A stretch of DNA of 64,000 bases from Phyllostachys edulis (GCA_036346405.1 CM070548.1:92288588-92352587); one strand, 5' to 3'. Counted from the first letter of the stretch, positions 1 to 13,373 are shown. Numbers and translations: made by a program. The notes: generated by a model from the letters alone, not told the origin.

Positions 1-509
1 GGAAGCAACTGGGGCGATGGCCATCGAGGTGATGCCGATGGTGACCTGAGGTGTGCGATGGTGATCTGAGGCAGATGTGGCCGATGGCGACCCGAGGCGC
101 CACAGGTCGCCGGTCTGCCGGCCCCAAGGGTGGCCCAATGCTTGTCGGTTGCACAAAGAACCCAAAGGACTCGAGGTGACCATGACTGCACATACGATGG
201 CGTGCCCACCGCGGTTGTCGAAGATGACGACGAGCGTCGGCGGCAATGGTGGATGGCTACGACGGGTGGTGGATGGTGGCGTCGGGTGGCTAGGGTTTGG
301 CGACGACGATGGTGGTGGATTGGTAAACTATTATAACATGTAGAAATTAGTGGAATAAGTGTTGTCCCAAATAACCCTCACACTCTTTATTTATATTCTC
401 AAGATTGAATCCGACTATAACACAAGATCGACTCCGACTCTAACACGGCTCTTCCTTAGATTCTAATACTAACTCACCACCGTTGTCTGAATAAATCTCA
501 TGACCAGGT
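1..509. other. No gene seen; low-complexity GATGG-rich DNA
   Basis: The first 340 bases are an irregular series of GATGGTGAC/GATGGCGAC and CTGAGG-like words, rich in G and T. Short open frames here are by-products of that composition and show no domain. The rest is ordinary AT-rich sequence leading into the LINE remnant. Confidence 0.5.
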
Positions 510-1035
510 AACTTGGGCTTTGGAAAAGAAAGGTTTTTATACAACTAAATCTCTATATAGACATCTCGGTTTGGGGCATCATTAACACGATAATGATGAA
601 AATCTGGCGTTACAAACTCCCTCTGAAAAATTAAAGTCTTCATGTGGCAAGCTCTGATTAACAAGATTCCAGTGGGAGAACAACTCAAGAAAAAGAATTG
701 GCTGGGGGATGAAAAGTGTAGAATCTGTGCGGTGATGGAAACTACAGAGCATGTTCTTTTTCGATGTCCGATTGCGCTTTTCCTTTGGGAGTTTGTGGGG
801 AGAGTTTAGGTGGGATTCCACACCTAGATCTTTTTCTAACTTTATTTGGGAGCGCTTAATAAACAAGTGTAGGGTGAAAGAGAGGGGCTTGATGTGGTTT
901 GGTTTTGCAACAGCATGTTGAACTCTTTGGACTACACGCAACAAGATGGTTATTTGAAAGGAAAGTTCTACAGCATCCTTCTCAGATTATATGCAAACTC
1001 TTGTCCTTTTTGCAACAATAGAAGATGTCATTGAA

Positions 1036-4000
1036 TGTCGGGACCCAAAATGCAATTTTGGACCCTCTGTATATCTTGTACTAGTCCAGATCACGCTTAG
1101 TGCACACAAAGGGCAACATCAGCAAAATATCATTTCCATATACAAAGACGACTAATAAATAGGCAAGTAACAATAAATATCAGAGTAAGGACCTTAAGGT
1201 CAAAGTTTACAAATAATGCCTCAGAAGGCAAAAGCTCAAAGAAGCTGCAGCGGAACGTAACGGAATAACTTCAGTGAAGCCCATCTATATACCCACAGGT
1301 AATCGGGTGGGGTGCGCGACCTAGTTCTCCACGATCTTTGAAGTAGACCTTGTTGACTGACGATTCCTTCACTTCTGCTTGATTTAATAAAGCAAGCATG
1401 AGTACACAACCGTACTCGCAAGTCATACCACCAAAATGCAATTATACATGATGGCTTATTCCAAAGGAATGACTTCTTTGGTTATTTTGCAGAAATGCAA
1501 CATTTGCAATTTGAATACAAATAATAGATTGAAATCATAATTCAAAACAAATAGATAATAATAATTTAACAGCTTGATTTCACAAAGACACATAGCCTTA
1601 ACAAGTTATTCACACAGCCATATGACTTAGGTCACATAGCTCCCTTTCTAAGGTTTTATGAAAATCTACCCCTCGTGTGAAATCCCCAAGCATGTCCATG
1701 ACCGCGGACGCGGCTATTCGAATAGATTGTTTAACACTCTGTAGAGTTTGTACACTTTACTCACAAGATGCAATCAACTGGATCAGAGTTGATCACAACA
1801 AAACCTTTCAGAAACTTCATCTCAAGCATTGACACTCCCGATGTGCTTTACGCCAGACTACCCCACACGTAAAGTAAGTCCGACACACATCGTTGGATGA
1901 GGACACGGCGAATCGCCTGTGATGTGACTACTTGGTAGCACACTCCACCCATGCAACATGCACCTAACCTACTTCACAGTACCAATGTCAAGAATCCATA
2001 ACTTACTAAGTTAGGTCCGTCCCATCGTGCATGTGGTTGTACGAGAGGCTCATTCAATGGCGCACAAAGTTAAGTCCTTAAGTGACCAAGGCAAGACTTT
2101 CAAGTTGCTACAAATCTCTACGCACACAGGTTATTAAGCCCATGCACACAGCTCCACTAAAAGTAGCACACAGTATCCACCACTTGCCCTAGTCTAAATC
2201 CTTTCCCACCTTGTTGGTTAAATGCAACATATGCCATCAACGAGTAATAGCACATAGTACACACAGCTTTATCGCTTAGTTCCATAATCACTTAGTCAAG
2301 TTTATATTTGCAACTCACATGAGATGATGATTCGTGGCATGGCTAAGCAATCTACTCGTATCTAACCAACCCATGTTGGTAATACCATAGCACCAACTAA
2401 ATATGAACCAATCTAGGGTGACAAAAGATTATGACATAACAATTAATCAAGGTGGGTGTAACAAATTGGATAATAGCTATACCCAAAAGCATTCAAATGC
2501 ATACTTAAAGTAAATGCAATAATTTGGATCAAAGTACTTTGAAAACTGGGTTCAATATGATCAAAGGTATAACTTGCCTTGCTATAACAATGATGATCTT
2601 ATTTAATCTTTAATCTTCTACTTCTTTGATCTTCAGCTCCTTCTTGATCAGAACTTCTCGAAGTATCAACGTCAACTCGCAAACAAGCAAATAAACCAAA
2701 TAAATAAACAACAGAAAGCAAACAAACTCCAAAAATTAAATAATAATCTCAGATAAATAGATCTTGGATTGAGATGAATTTAGGAATTTGAATGAACTCA
2801 ATCGGAGTTTGGGTGCAAAAGATACGGGCTTTGGAAGATTGAAATCACATAAAATCGAAAATCGGATTTATGAATTCTATGAATTATTTTCAAGGAAAAG
2901 GAAATTATGCGTTAATGACGCAGCAAGATGGGAATTTCTACCGAGAAAGGAAATCAGAAATTGAATTTCAAAGGGGCCCATCGTCATAGGTTCGGCTCAT
3001 GTGGACTAGGTTCACCAGTTTCTGTGTTTGGGTTCAATGTGGATCTACCACATGGCGATGACTTGGCGGCTGACAGGGACACCACATGGCAAAGAATCCG
3101 AGGTGGCGCAGAGGTGGATGCTGACTCATCTGTCACATCAGCAAGGATAAAACCGAGAGGAAGGAGGAGCTCCAGAAGAAACGGCCATGGTCGACGGTGG
3201 AAGACAACGGTGGCGAAGGTGAACAGAGGCGAGCTAGCTCCAAGGAAGTCGCAAAACGAAAACCCACAAGCAAGGCGAAACTCCTGGTCATGGTATCTCG
3301 GCAAATCTAGCAAAGAGACGGCGGTGGTGGTGATATTGGCGACGGCGGTGCTCACGGGTGCGGCCACAATAGCACACGAGTGGCGCCCGACGAAGGAGAA
3401 GGGAAGCACCGGGACAGCGACGTCATGAGGATCACAGAGAGAGGTTTAGGAGATTAGGAGGTGGATGTAACATCCCAATTTTCTGAGCTTTAAAAATCCT
3501 TTGAATAGTTGGTAGAGAGAAAATTCACCATTTGGATTTATTTGAATTTAATTTAAAAGCTTAATATTGGACTTTGAGTAGCAAAACAATTTAATATGGC
3601 TAAAGTCAACATGAACAATGGTCAAAACTATTTTATTTGGATTCTATGTGCTTGGATATATTTTCTAGAATTTTTCCAAGTTCATTTGCTCATTTCTATT
3701 GCCATTTGGAATTTCTGGTATTTTCTAAAAAGAAAAAGCTATTTTAAATCTCCAATAGTGTTCAAATTAATCTCTTGACCCATCTTCCTTTTCCGTGGGT
3801 GTGGCAGATCATCATGTGCCAAGCTTCACTAGCAAGACTCGCACACGCTTGGGCCCACCTGTCACCGACCTCACCGCCGTCGGTCCATAACTTCGTTCGA
3901 GCCGAGGCAGGTGACAAGCGGCCCCACCTCATTACTATTTTTCGTCTCCGAATCCGCTTGGAGTCCGATTCTGCGCCGCTTCGGCCGGGCGTCAGGCTCG

Positions 4001-7000
4001 AAGCTCCGGTCATCAAGATATAAAGGGACGCGAGCCTCGACATCCGCATCTCAACCCTAGCCGCCTCGTCGCTGCCTTAGAACCCTAGCCGCCGCAGAGC
4101 CAGATCCAATCTCCGCCACGCTTACTCCGACGAGCAATTCCTCAACCAGAGCCGCCGAACCTCGCCGATCGCACCTCCAAAGATCGCAAGAGCAAGAGCT
4201 TCCTCCTGGTGGCCTTCACTTCGCCGGAGCATCGCTGTAGCCCGGATCCCGTCGAGCCCGAAGCCTCTCCGCCGCTTCGACCTCGCCGCCGGTCGCCACA
4301 GTTGTCCTCAAGCACCCGTGAACTCACCCCCATGATCCCCTTCGCACCCTCTACCTCCCTGTACCACCCACCGTCGGCGATTCGCCGCTGTTCACCGGAA
4401 CCACCGGTTCCGGCGCCCCGCTTTGCCGCCGCCCACGCCACCTCCACTCAACGCCCCTGCCTCCGTGGCGTGTGCGTGTCGCCCACGTGGCGCCGCGGCC
4501 GCCGCCGGCCGAACCACATCCCACGCCCTCGATGAACCTAGTCCATGGTGCACCCCGCCACTTACAGGTGGGACCCACATGTCAGTGGGGGCACTGTACA
4601 GCCAACCCTCTGATGACGCCAGCATTGCGCAATAATCCGGTTTTTCTTTTAAAGAATAATTCGGAAATCCAGTAAATCCAATTTCTAGGGTTTTTTTTCT
4701 TTAGATTCAAACTTCCAAGCCCCATAACTTTTGCATCCTAACTCCAAATCAGTCCATTCAAATTTCTAAATTCCTATAAATTCAAGATATATTTAATGGA
4801 GATTTTTATTTATTTTTTTGGAGTTGTTTTGCCTCTGTTATTTATTTAGTTTGTTTATTTGCTTCGTTTGCGAGTAGACTTCGATGCTTCGGGAAGATTT
4901 GAAGAAGAAGGAACACATCAAGACCAAGAGCAATTTCTAGACCTATTCCAAGGCAAGTCATGCTTTGACCATGATTGAATCCCAGTTTTCTAAATGTTAT
5001 TTTAATTCAAAGTATTGCATTCTATTTCAAGTAATTATTTAAATACTTTTGGGATTAGTTATTAAATCCAATCTGTTATGCCTTCCTTGTATAATTGTTA
5101 TGCCTTGATCCTTTGTCACCCTAGTTAATATTTAGTTGGTAAATATTGTAGCACCAACGTGGGTTGGTTAGTGCGATTAGATTGATTAGCCATGCCACGA
5201 ATCATCTATTCATGTAAAGTGCAATTATTAACTTGACTAAGTGACTATGTAACTCTGTGAAAATATGTGTGTACTATGTGTCTTTGTGGCATGTGTTGCA
5301 CTTAAATCAACTGGGTGGGGAAAAAGGTTTGGACTGAGGCAAGTGGAGGGAACTGTGTGACATGGTGGCTATGTGATATGGGAATGTGAATCTGTGTGTC
5401 AAATTAATCTGTGTGCCTTAGTTAGAACAATGGAAGTCTTGCCTCGGTCATTTAAGGACTGAACTTTGTGCGCCATTGAACTGAGCTCTTCCGTACGACC
5501 ACATGCCTATTATGGGACGGGCCTAGCATAGTACGATACGAATTCTTGGCATTGATTGCTCAGGCAGTAGGTTAGGCTATGTGAATAGGGTGGAGGTGTG
5601 TGCTATCATGTAGTTGCATCGCGGGACGGTTCGCCGCTTCCTTGTCCAACGGTGTGTGTTGTGCCATACACTGTGTATGGTTTGGTATGACGTAAGCACA
5701 TCGGGAGCATCTATGTTAAGATGAAGTTTCTGAAATGCTTTGTTACGATTAGTGCTTGCAACACTGGTTGTATCTTGTGGGTAAAGTGCACAAACTCTGC
5801 AGAGTGTAAACAATCTATTCGAATAGCCGCGTCCTCGGTTATGGACAATGCTCGGGGATTTCACACGAGGGGTAGATCTTCATAAACTGTGTGGGAAGGG
5901 AGCTGTGTGATCTAAATCATATGGCTATGTGAATAATCTGTTTAGGCTGTGTGTGTCTTTGTGAAATCAACTGTTAAAATTATTATTATTGTCTATTTGT
6001 TTTACCTACTTTCAATCTATTATTGTATTCAATTGCAAATGTTGCATTTCTGCAAAAGAACCACAAAATGCCATTCCCTTGTAATAAGCTTGCATGTATA
6101 ATTGCATTTGTGGTGTGACTTCTTGAGTACTGGTGTGTACTTACGCTTGCTTTTAAAATAAATCAAGTAGAAGAGGAGGAGTCTTCACCAAAGATTTGAG
6201 GAGGAGTTTATCGAAGGTGCCCGATCGTGGGGTCTTGATCCCGATCGGTTTGCGTGGTGAATCGATGGGATGCCGCCGCTTCGTTTCGGCGCTTTATTTC
6301 TCTGTTAGCCCTGCGTGGCTTAATAAATGTAAACTCGACCGTAAGGTCAAACCATTATTTATTAATCAAATTATTCGTTTATGTTACTATTCGATTGTGT
6401 GGATCGATATCCACCTTTGTTGATACTGTGTGCACTAGCGTGATCCTGGACTAGTGCATTAAATACAGAGGGTCCAGAATCGTAATTTTGGGTCCCGACA
6501 GAGGACCATGCCGACGGAAATCTGAGGATGACCGGAGACAAGGAGAGTAGCCGGTGGCAGCATCTCGACGGCCAAGAACCCAAGGAAAGGTAGGGAATTG
6601 GAAGAGAATAAGGCATGGCACAATATGACGCGGATAAAAGAGCAAAAGGGCTCACCGAAGTTTAGATCAAAAGCAGCGGCGGCGGTCGGGCTTGATGACG
6701 AAACCGACAACGACGAGATAGGGGTCCTCGGGCGATGAGCAGGGCGTCACGGAGAAGAACACGCTTATGCGGATCCAACGTCGAAGATGACACGGCCAGA
6801 GGTGCACTGATGGCGGCGAATTCCGATGGCGAAGACTTTGGCGGCCGACTCGGTTATTCAATGATGGCGCGCAAAGACCGATTTAAACCGGAGTGGAGAG
6901 TTTAGGGTTTTGAGAGAGAAGGCATGGGCAAACAAATTGACACGGTCGGCTTTGCTTATATAGCACCGTGGAGGGAGAGTCCACAGGAGGCACGGCAGCA

Positions 7001-7591
7001 CTATTGTTCGGTAGGACCCGGACTCTAGAGTTCTATGCGAAGACGGGAGGAAGAAGATGCTGGCGTGGCAAAGGCGGCGGTCCCACCGGCAGTGACTAAG
7101 AAAAGGGAATGCAGCGCTCGCTTGGGTTGGCTCACACGCAAAGACAAGAAACGGCCAGGCCAAGGTGGCTTCGGCGCGAGAGGAAAGCAGGGAGCGAAAC
7201 TGGACCAGGCCAGAAGCAAACAAGATTGGGCCAGGGAAGGAAACGGGCTAAGAGCGAATAGGATTAGGCTGAGCAAAGGAAATTCAGCCCAGAGACAATC
7301 TGAGATTTTAAATAGGTTTTCTTTTTAAGAAAAAAAGCAGAAATTCAAGTAAGCAATAGAAAATAGCAAATGAACTTGGAAAAATTCTAGAAAAATCTAG
7401 AAAATATATCCAAGCACAGAGAATCCAAATAAAATAGTTTTGATAATAGTTGATGTTGAGATTAATCATATTAATTTTTTTATTTATGAAAGTCCCAATT
7501 GAGCTTTATTAATTCAAATAAAATTGGTAAAATTTTTCAGGACCTAAACTACTTAAAAGATTTTTGAAAAACCAAATTTTGAGGCGTTACA
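1036..7591 (-). mobile_element. Ty3/gypsy-type solo LTR (outer), interrupted by a second solo LTR
   Basis: The plus strand reads TGTCGGGACCC at 1036 and ends GGCGTTACA at 7591, the TG...CA ends of an LTR lying in minus orientation. It is flanked by 5-bp duplications TTGAA (1031-1035) and CTGAA (7592-7596), matching at 4 of 5 bases. Without the inner insertion it is about 3.5 kb. On the minus strand a TATA-like GCTATATAAGC lies at 6955-6964, followed by an AAACCCTAAA leader-type sequence. No primer-binding site, gag or pol lies inside, so it is a solo LTR left by LTR-LTR recombination. Open frames inside (for example 2928-3428) lack domains and fall in LTR sequence. Confidence 0.82.
3476..6500 (+). 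mobile_element. Ty3/gypsy-type solo LTR (inner), inserted in the outer LTR
   Basis: Starts TGTAACATCCC at 3476 and ends GGGTCCCGACA at 6500 (3025 bp). The flanks GTGGA (3471-3475) and GAGGA (6501-6505) are a 5-bp target duplication with one mismatch. It is the same family as the outer LTR in the opposite orientation: its right 1.6 kb is the reverse complement of 1036-2750, and its left 0.25 kb is the reverse complement of about 7340-7591. A TATA-like ATATAAAG lies at 4017-4024, followed by CCCTAGCC leader repeats, as expected for an LTR promoter. There is no internal domain, so it is a solo LTR. Confidence 0.85.
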
Positions 7592-7740
7592 CTGAAGGAG
7601 GAGGATCAGCTGAAGGTGGAATGCCTCATGACTAAAGTGAAAAAACAAGTTGTCAAGCTAAAGCAAGGAATACGGAGGTCTCCGTCAGGAATAGGCTAAT
7701 TATCTTTGCTTAGCTTTGGTTCTAGTCTTTTCTGGCTAGG

Positions 7741-8897
7741 AAGTACTGATAGTTCTGTTATGGGTTTTAGACTATCAGGAAGTTCTTTAATGTTCAGGGG
7801 ATTTTTGCAGTATGATGGGGGAGGTTTTGATGTTTTGTGCTGGATATAAAAGCTACTCCTATTTTCGCGCTGTAATTGTGGAACTTGTACTTTCTGCTCA
7901 TATGCTTTCAATAAAAGCTAGGCATAGCCTGTTTTTCAGAGAAGGGCGGTGCTCAGGAACGATCGCGCCCACTCTGTTTTGCTCGATTTTGTCTCGGATT
8001 AAAGAGAGTTTTCGTGGGTTTTCCTTAAATGGACACGAAATCAGCAAATGGATAAAAGTGAGACTAATGCAACAATTAAATTAAATCATGGCCGATGTAC
8101 TACAACCTTGCCGCGCATCCTGTCGACTGTGGAGAATAGCGAATGAAAAGGATTCATTGAAAAGAGAGAGAGAGAAAAGAATCAGTAACCACTTTGTCTA
8201 GTATCTATGTGTGTATACATAGACGCGTGGCGTAGATATACATAAGCATCATGTATTAATCGGTGTCAGGAAATATCTAGCCGCTCCAATCTGGATTCCT
8301 TGTCGGCCTCGTGCATGTGCATCTATCTATCGATCGAACGTGTGCTAACAGAGCGCGCGCCATTCATTCACAATGCCCTCATCTCCCAAATTAATGGAGG
8401 TTAATTACTTACTTAAAAATGAACGAACAATAATATTTAGCCACTGATGCCTCAGATAAGCTCAATATAAGCAGATTATTTATCAGAAAGAGAGTTCTGG
8501 CCGGCAAGGCAAGCTGGGTCAATGGAGGTGCTTTGTGCTTCCTTACCTTGCCGTAGTGCCCACTGCGTACCACTAGCTAGGCAGCTCAGTAGTGCCCTGC
8601 ACTGTAGGAAATGCTCAAACAAAGGCGCAAGGCGCGCACACATACATGTACAGGGACGCACATCCAGTGCAGGTGCAAGGCTTTGTTTGATTTGAATGGA
8701 TCATGCCTGCGCTACTATTGGTTGACCCTCTGCTTCGATTGCTTCTCTCGCATTCCCGCACTCCTCTCCCTCTCCCTCTCCGTCTCCGCGGCGCTTCCAT
8801 CCGGACGAAGAGGCACGAACAATTGCATGTGGGTAAGACATTTCTATTCACCCGAAATGCTCCGCGTACGGGGAAACATGTACCAGCTACCAAGTGG
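7741..8897. other. No gene seen
   Basis: Flanking DNA of the LINE remnant, possibly including its 3' untranslated part up to about 7930. It contains a short (GA)n run near 8165 and a CTCTCC-rich pyrimidine stretch near 8760-8785. Open frames up to 100 codons overlap on both strands and show no recognisable domain. Confidence 0.45.
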
Positions 8898-8905
8898 GTA
8901 GGAAC

Positions 8906-9846
8906 TAGGGATGACAATCGGGCGCGGCCGGTACGGATAGTGCTCTCATACCTATGCCTGTGACCTCAATTTTCCCCCCACGGGCATGCCCGCGAAGGAC
9001 GACGGGTGAAGAACCTCGTCTACGCCCGTCGCCCGCGGACATGCCCGTTTACCCGCGAACAGTGTACTACCGCCCGTGGGTACCTATCGCCCGCAGGTAC
9101 CTATCGCCCACGGGCATACTCATCACACATAAACAATGCACACATCAAGTTTATTTCAATTCACATCAATAGTGCATCACACATTTCAATTCAAATCATA
9201 AGTACTAGATCTAATCCAAGTAGTAAAGTTTAACATATCTACATAACAAATCAAGACTGACGGCCGGGGACGGAGGCCATGTCGGCTGAGGAAAGGGCTG
9301 TGTGAGGAGGTGTGGCGACCGGGAGGAGGCCTTGCGGCGGGAGGCACGGTGGACCAGGGCTCGGGAGAGAGGCTTGGCTCGGGAGTATTGAGGAGGCGAC
9401 GGATCGGGAGGAGCGGTGGATCGGGAGGACGCGCGGGATCGGGAGGAGAGGGCGGGGACCGGAGCTGGGAAAAGATCTGTGAGAGGAAGGTGAGTAAGAG
9501 ATCTGGTGGGAGATCTGGTGAGGAGGAAACCGAGGATTATTAGGGATTTGGAAGCCTGTGAGGAGGAGCGGTGGCGGTGGAAGTGGGAGTGTGGGCATGG
9601 GGTCAGTGAAACCGAAAGCAGGTTAGGGTTTTATTTTTTATTCAGGGAGGTCCCACTGTTAGTGTACATGGCGTAATGTCAAGCGGCGGTGCAGGTGGAG
9701 CTTACCCATGCCCGCGCCCGTTTACCCGATAGGTAAGAAATTGTGCCTGTTTTTATACCCATGGGCAAAGCAAGACGCCCATACCCACCTCCATTAGGGT
9801 ATTCGCCCGCGGGTACACGGGTAATCGGGCACAATTGCCATCCCTA
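8906..9846. mobile_element. Non-autonomous hAT-superfamily DNA transposon
   Basis: Flanked by a perfect 8-bp duplication GTAGGAAC (8898-8905 and 9847-9854), the hAT hallmark. The ends are inverted: TAGGGATGACAATCGGGC on the left, and the right end reads TAGGGATGGCAATTGTGCCC on the other strand. Subterminal sequence is rich in CCCGCGGGTA/CCCATGGG words, common in grass hAT elements of this type. The 941-bp length is too short for a transposase. Proline/serine-rich frames inside (9251-9598, minus) look like compositional artefacts. Confidence 0.88.
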
Positions 9847-10055
9847 GTAGGAACCTCCTCCGTGAGCCGCTGATGAGTGGCCACCCGGAAACCGCTTCCA
9901 CCGGTAGGGCATACCTATCAACGAGAGGGAGTTCATACATGGTCCGCTCGTACACGTAGCAACACTTTCAGATTCATCAGCCTAATTCCTTTCAATCGCC
10001 ATTGTCACCCTTTATTATTACGCTAATCAGCCTAGGTTAACGCTGATAAGAAGGA

Positions 10056-13000
10056 TGTCAGGACCGGATTTTTGAATCCAAAGTGTATTTCTGCACCAGT
10101 TCTGGATCAGTAGCTAGTGCACACAGTGGATACAACATTGATAATGAGTTGAATCACGATTGAACATAAAAATAATAACAAAGTACCGACTTTAAAGCTA
10201 CTTATTACAATAAAGGTCACATGACTTCAAGTCTTAACAATGAAAACAACAAATGATAAACTCCGAGTGATAGTCCATCAAATTGTCCACCGACATTGAC
10301 CGGGAGTGTAGCCTAGTACTGGTGTCCTTCATCAAAGCCACAATCAAAGTAGTCGTAGTCCTCTTCGTCGTTGAAGGCTTCTAAGATTTAATTGAAGTGT
10401 AGCACGTGAGTACATAAAGTACTGCGTAAGTCTTATGAAAAATGCATATGCATAACTTTAACAAATGGGGCTTATTTGATTCTTTTGCATAAAGCAATAT
10501 TTTAAGTTTAAATATTTTTCATAAAGCACATTTGACAAACGTAGTTTCAATAATTAAATTAAATTGATTGTCTAGTGAAGGTTCTAGCTACCAGTCACTA
10601 GTAATGTGGTTCTAACCGCCAAGTATTCATGAGTATGGCTCTAGGTCCCCAGCTGGCCCTAACTATCAGAACAATAATCCAAAAATTCCAATTACTCCTA
10701 GATTCCCAAAACAATTCTTTAAAAATAAAAATAAAATCTACGATGTGAAAACGCACATTGCCCACCCTTGACCGTGGGTACGTCTATTCAATAGTTTTAC
10801 ACTCGCAGAGATTCTACTGACTTAACCCACACGAGATAATCGGTTTATAATGTGCATCGACACACTTTCAAAGGTGTGCGACTAAGTGATTATCACATGC
10901 CTTTTACAATACTTTATCCTCATAATAACCCGTCCGATGAGTTTAACCCCAAGTCATCGACGTCATTTACTATCGACCCAGAGCTCACCGTTGTGGGGGA
11001 TAACCTGGCCGGACATGGACGTCAATTATCATCGCCTGGCGCAAACCCCGATAGACATGCACGCAATTACCATCGTCCGCACTACCAAGGTAACTCCTAC
11101 CATCTACAACTTGCGGGCAAAATGTTTGGATTTAGTAAATTATTCAGCTAGATCCTTCCCATTTAGGACATGTGATTGTACGATATTGCTCGTTTTGAAT
11201 AGACACAAGCGTCGGTCCTTAATATGACCTGGGCGAAACTTAACACATTATAAGTTCTCGTGCTCTAGCTGCACCTGCCTGAACTTACCATCCACCCAAG
11301 GCTCAACAAATTTTCACCATTTTATTTTATTTTATTTTATAAATCAACGGCAATACCTATTGTCATATATTTCTCAAAATGATTTGCATAAAAGATAATA
11401 ATAATAATTTCCTCCTAATGGGTGATCATGACCAACAACGTATGTCTAAGCAATTCTACTGTATTAATTAATCCAACAATAATGTAATCAATATAATGGA
11501 TTTTCTATACTAGGGTCACAAAGGTTCGAGGATATCAACATCAAATAAAGATATTAACAAAGTTAGGATTAACTAACATCCTAGGATTTGAACTTATCAT
11601 TTTATGTAAATAGCAATGCATATTAATTTTGAAACTTTAAATATATTTTGGAAAAAATAGGTATAATATGGTCAAAGTAGACTTGCCTTCATTGTAGGTT
11701 GAGGTTGTTGCATCCGGTTCGTCCAAACTGGTGTTGGTGGCGTCGGACTCTATACGCGCAAATCGATACAAAATAAATAATAGAAAAACAAATAAAATCT
11801 AAAAATTATAAAATTAGTACCAATAGAGATATTGTGAATTTAGATGAATTTAGGAAGAATAATAAACTAATTGAGTTTGTATGAAAGAGAATGAGCATCC
11901 GAAAGTTTGTCGGAAATGAAAATTCTTTGAAAAAATGAGAAAGAAAAAATAATATTTGGTGGAATATTCCTTTATGAAATTAAATGATTAAATCAAAAGG
12001 AGCTGACATGTGGGGTCCCAATGCCATTGAGAGGAGATAGAAGGAAGGGATGACAAGTGGGGACCATTGTTAGTGAGAGAGAAGAAAGAAAGAAGGAGAA
12101 AAACGAAGGAGGAAAGCAGGGGAGGCGGCGGTGACTCGGCGCATGGTGTCACCAATCGGTGGTGGCCAAAATGGAATAGCAGTAGCTCGAGGGTTCTCCA
12201 GTGGTGGAGGCTTGTTGGAGTAGCACTGGAGGCGGCGGCTCGGACAGCGTAAACCGCATGGCGACACCCCGAGGGGAGGTGGCGTCTTGCATGGGCACAA
12301 TGGCACGGGAAGTTGTAGGGTGGTTTGAGGCGATCAGTTGGTGGTCAAGGCGGAGGGCGATGGTGCTAGCGTTGGGGAAGAAGGTGGCGGCGGCGCTTCT
12401 CGGCGACAAATCAGCCAAAAGGAGATAGGAAAAAGGCAGGGAAACTCCGGAAACATGTGACGGTGCATAAAGCTCAGCTTGGGACTCATGGGAGAAGGAG
12501 ATCGGGCAAGGATGGTGATTTGGTCGGCGACCGAAAAGACGACGAATTCCGGAGATGTGCTGTGGCAAATGTGAAATTGATTGAGGAAAAATGTTCAAGG
12601 TACTCGGGAACACGATGTGACGCGGTTGGTTGGGAAAGTACCTTACCGGAGTGGTGGGAATGGAGACACGAGGTGGTGGTCGGCACTCGGGAAGATGATC
12701 CTCGCGGCAGCGATGGAGCTCCAAAGGATATGGGAGTTGGAGAGGGTGTGAAGGGGGTGAAGGAGGTGCCAATGTTCCATTTTATAGATGAAGGCGGGGA
12801 GTGGAGCGAGTGCGGGCAAGAACGTGCACGAGATTGACGACGGTGGCTCGGCTTCGTATTGATGGCGATGAGAAACGACAAGAAATGAACACGTGTGGTA
12901 ATGGAGGACGTTGGTGGCGTCAGTTTCTTTTGAGGCAGCATGAATAAGGGCGGCATAGGAGCATGGCACAGGCGGCGCGGTGTTGGAGGGGCACAGGGGC

Positions 13001-13373
13001 GGCCAGAGCGCGACTCGGTAGGAACAAAGTAGAGCAAAGACAAAGACAAGGGAAAAAGAATGGAAAGAAAGAAAGAAGAAAAGGGAAAAAGAAAGAGGGT
13101 CGGAGAAATGAGCTTCGGCACAGGAGAGAATTCGCGGAAAAATTCAGATTACAAAATTTGAATTTGGATTTGGAAACGAGATTTGAATTGAGACGATGGA
13201 AATTTGATTTGAAGTTGAATTGGGATTGAGTTTGAATTTGATATTTGAGTATTTAGCTTTGATTTGAGATTCGAATTTGGATTGATTTAGCGAGCTCAAT
13301 TAAAAGCCAAATCTTTGAATTAATTACTTTAATTAAATTTTTTAACAAGAGAGGCGTAAATTGGGATGTTACA
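10056..13373 (-). mobile_element. Ty3/gypsy-type solo LTR, 3.3 kb
   Basis: The plus strand starts TGTCAGGACCGG at 10056 and ends TTGGGATGTTACA at 13373, flanked by a perfect 5-bp duplication AAGGA (10051-10055 and 13374-13378). Read on the minus strand it begins TGTAACATCCCAA, like the other solo LTRs in this window. The organisation is also the same: AT-rich half, GACTTGCC block near 11685, then a GC-rich promoter-proximal half (12050-13130). No primer-binding site or coding domain is present. Frames such as 12149-12772 and 12486-13121 (minus) are Pro/Ser-rich LTR sequence, not genes. Confidence 0.88.

Larger units (their letters stand above)
510..7740 (+). mobile_element. LINE (L1-type non-LTR retrotransposon) 3' remnant, split by nested solo LTRs
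   Basis: Two pieces (about 510-1035 and 7592-7740) belong together. The first encodes the zinc-binding region found downstream of plant L1-type reverse transcriptases: an 'IWRYKLPL' anchor near 580-610, a KVFMWQA segment, then a CRIC...HVLFRCP zinc ligand set near 710-775. The second piece encodes a lysine-rich tail (LMTKVKKQ) and a stop near 7699. If the inserted DNA and one copy of the target duplication are ignored, the tail frame runs across the junction, broken only by an old TAG. A frameshift just before KVFMWQA and a TAG near 808 show that the element is dead. The RT and endonuclease parts are missing. Identification is from motif pattern only. Confidence 0.75.

Noticed and set aside
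2928..3428. 166-codon plus-strand frame
   Set aside because: It is part of the outer solo LTR (minus orientation), with no recognised domain and a comparable frame on the other strand.
12149..13121. Two overlapping minus-strand frames of about 210 codons
   Set aside because: They lie wholly within the 10056-13373 solo LTR, in its GC-rich promoter-proximal half, are Pro/Ser-rich and show no domain.
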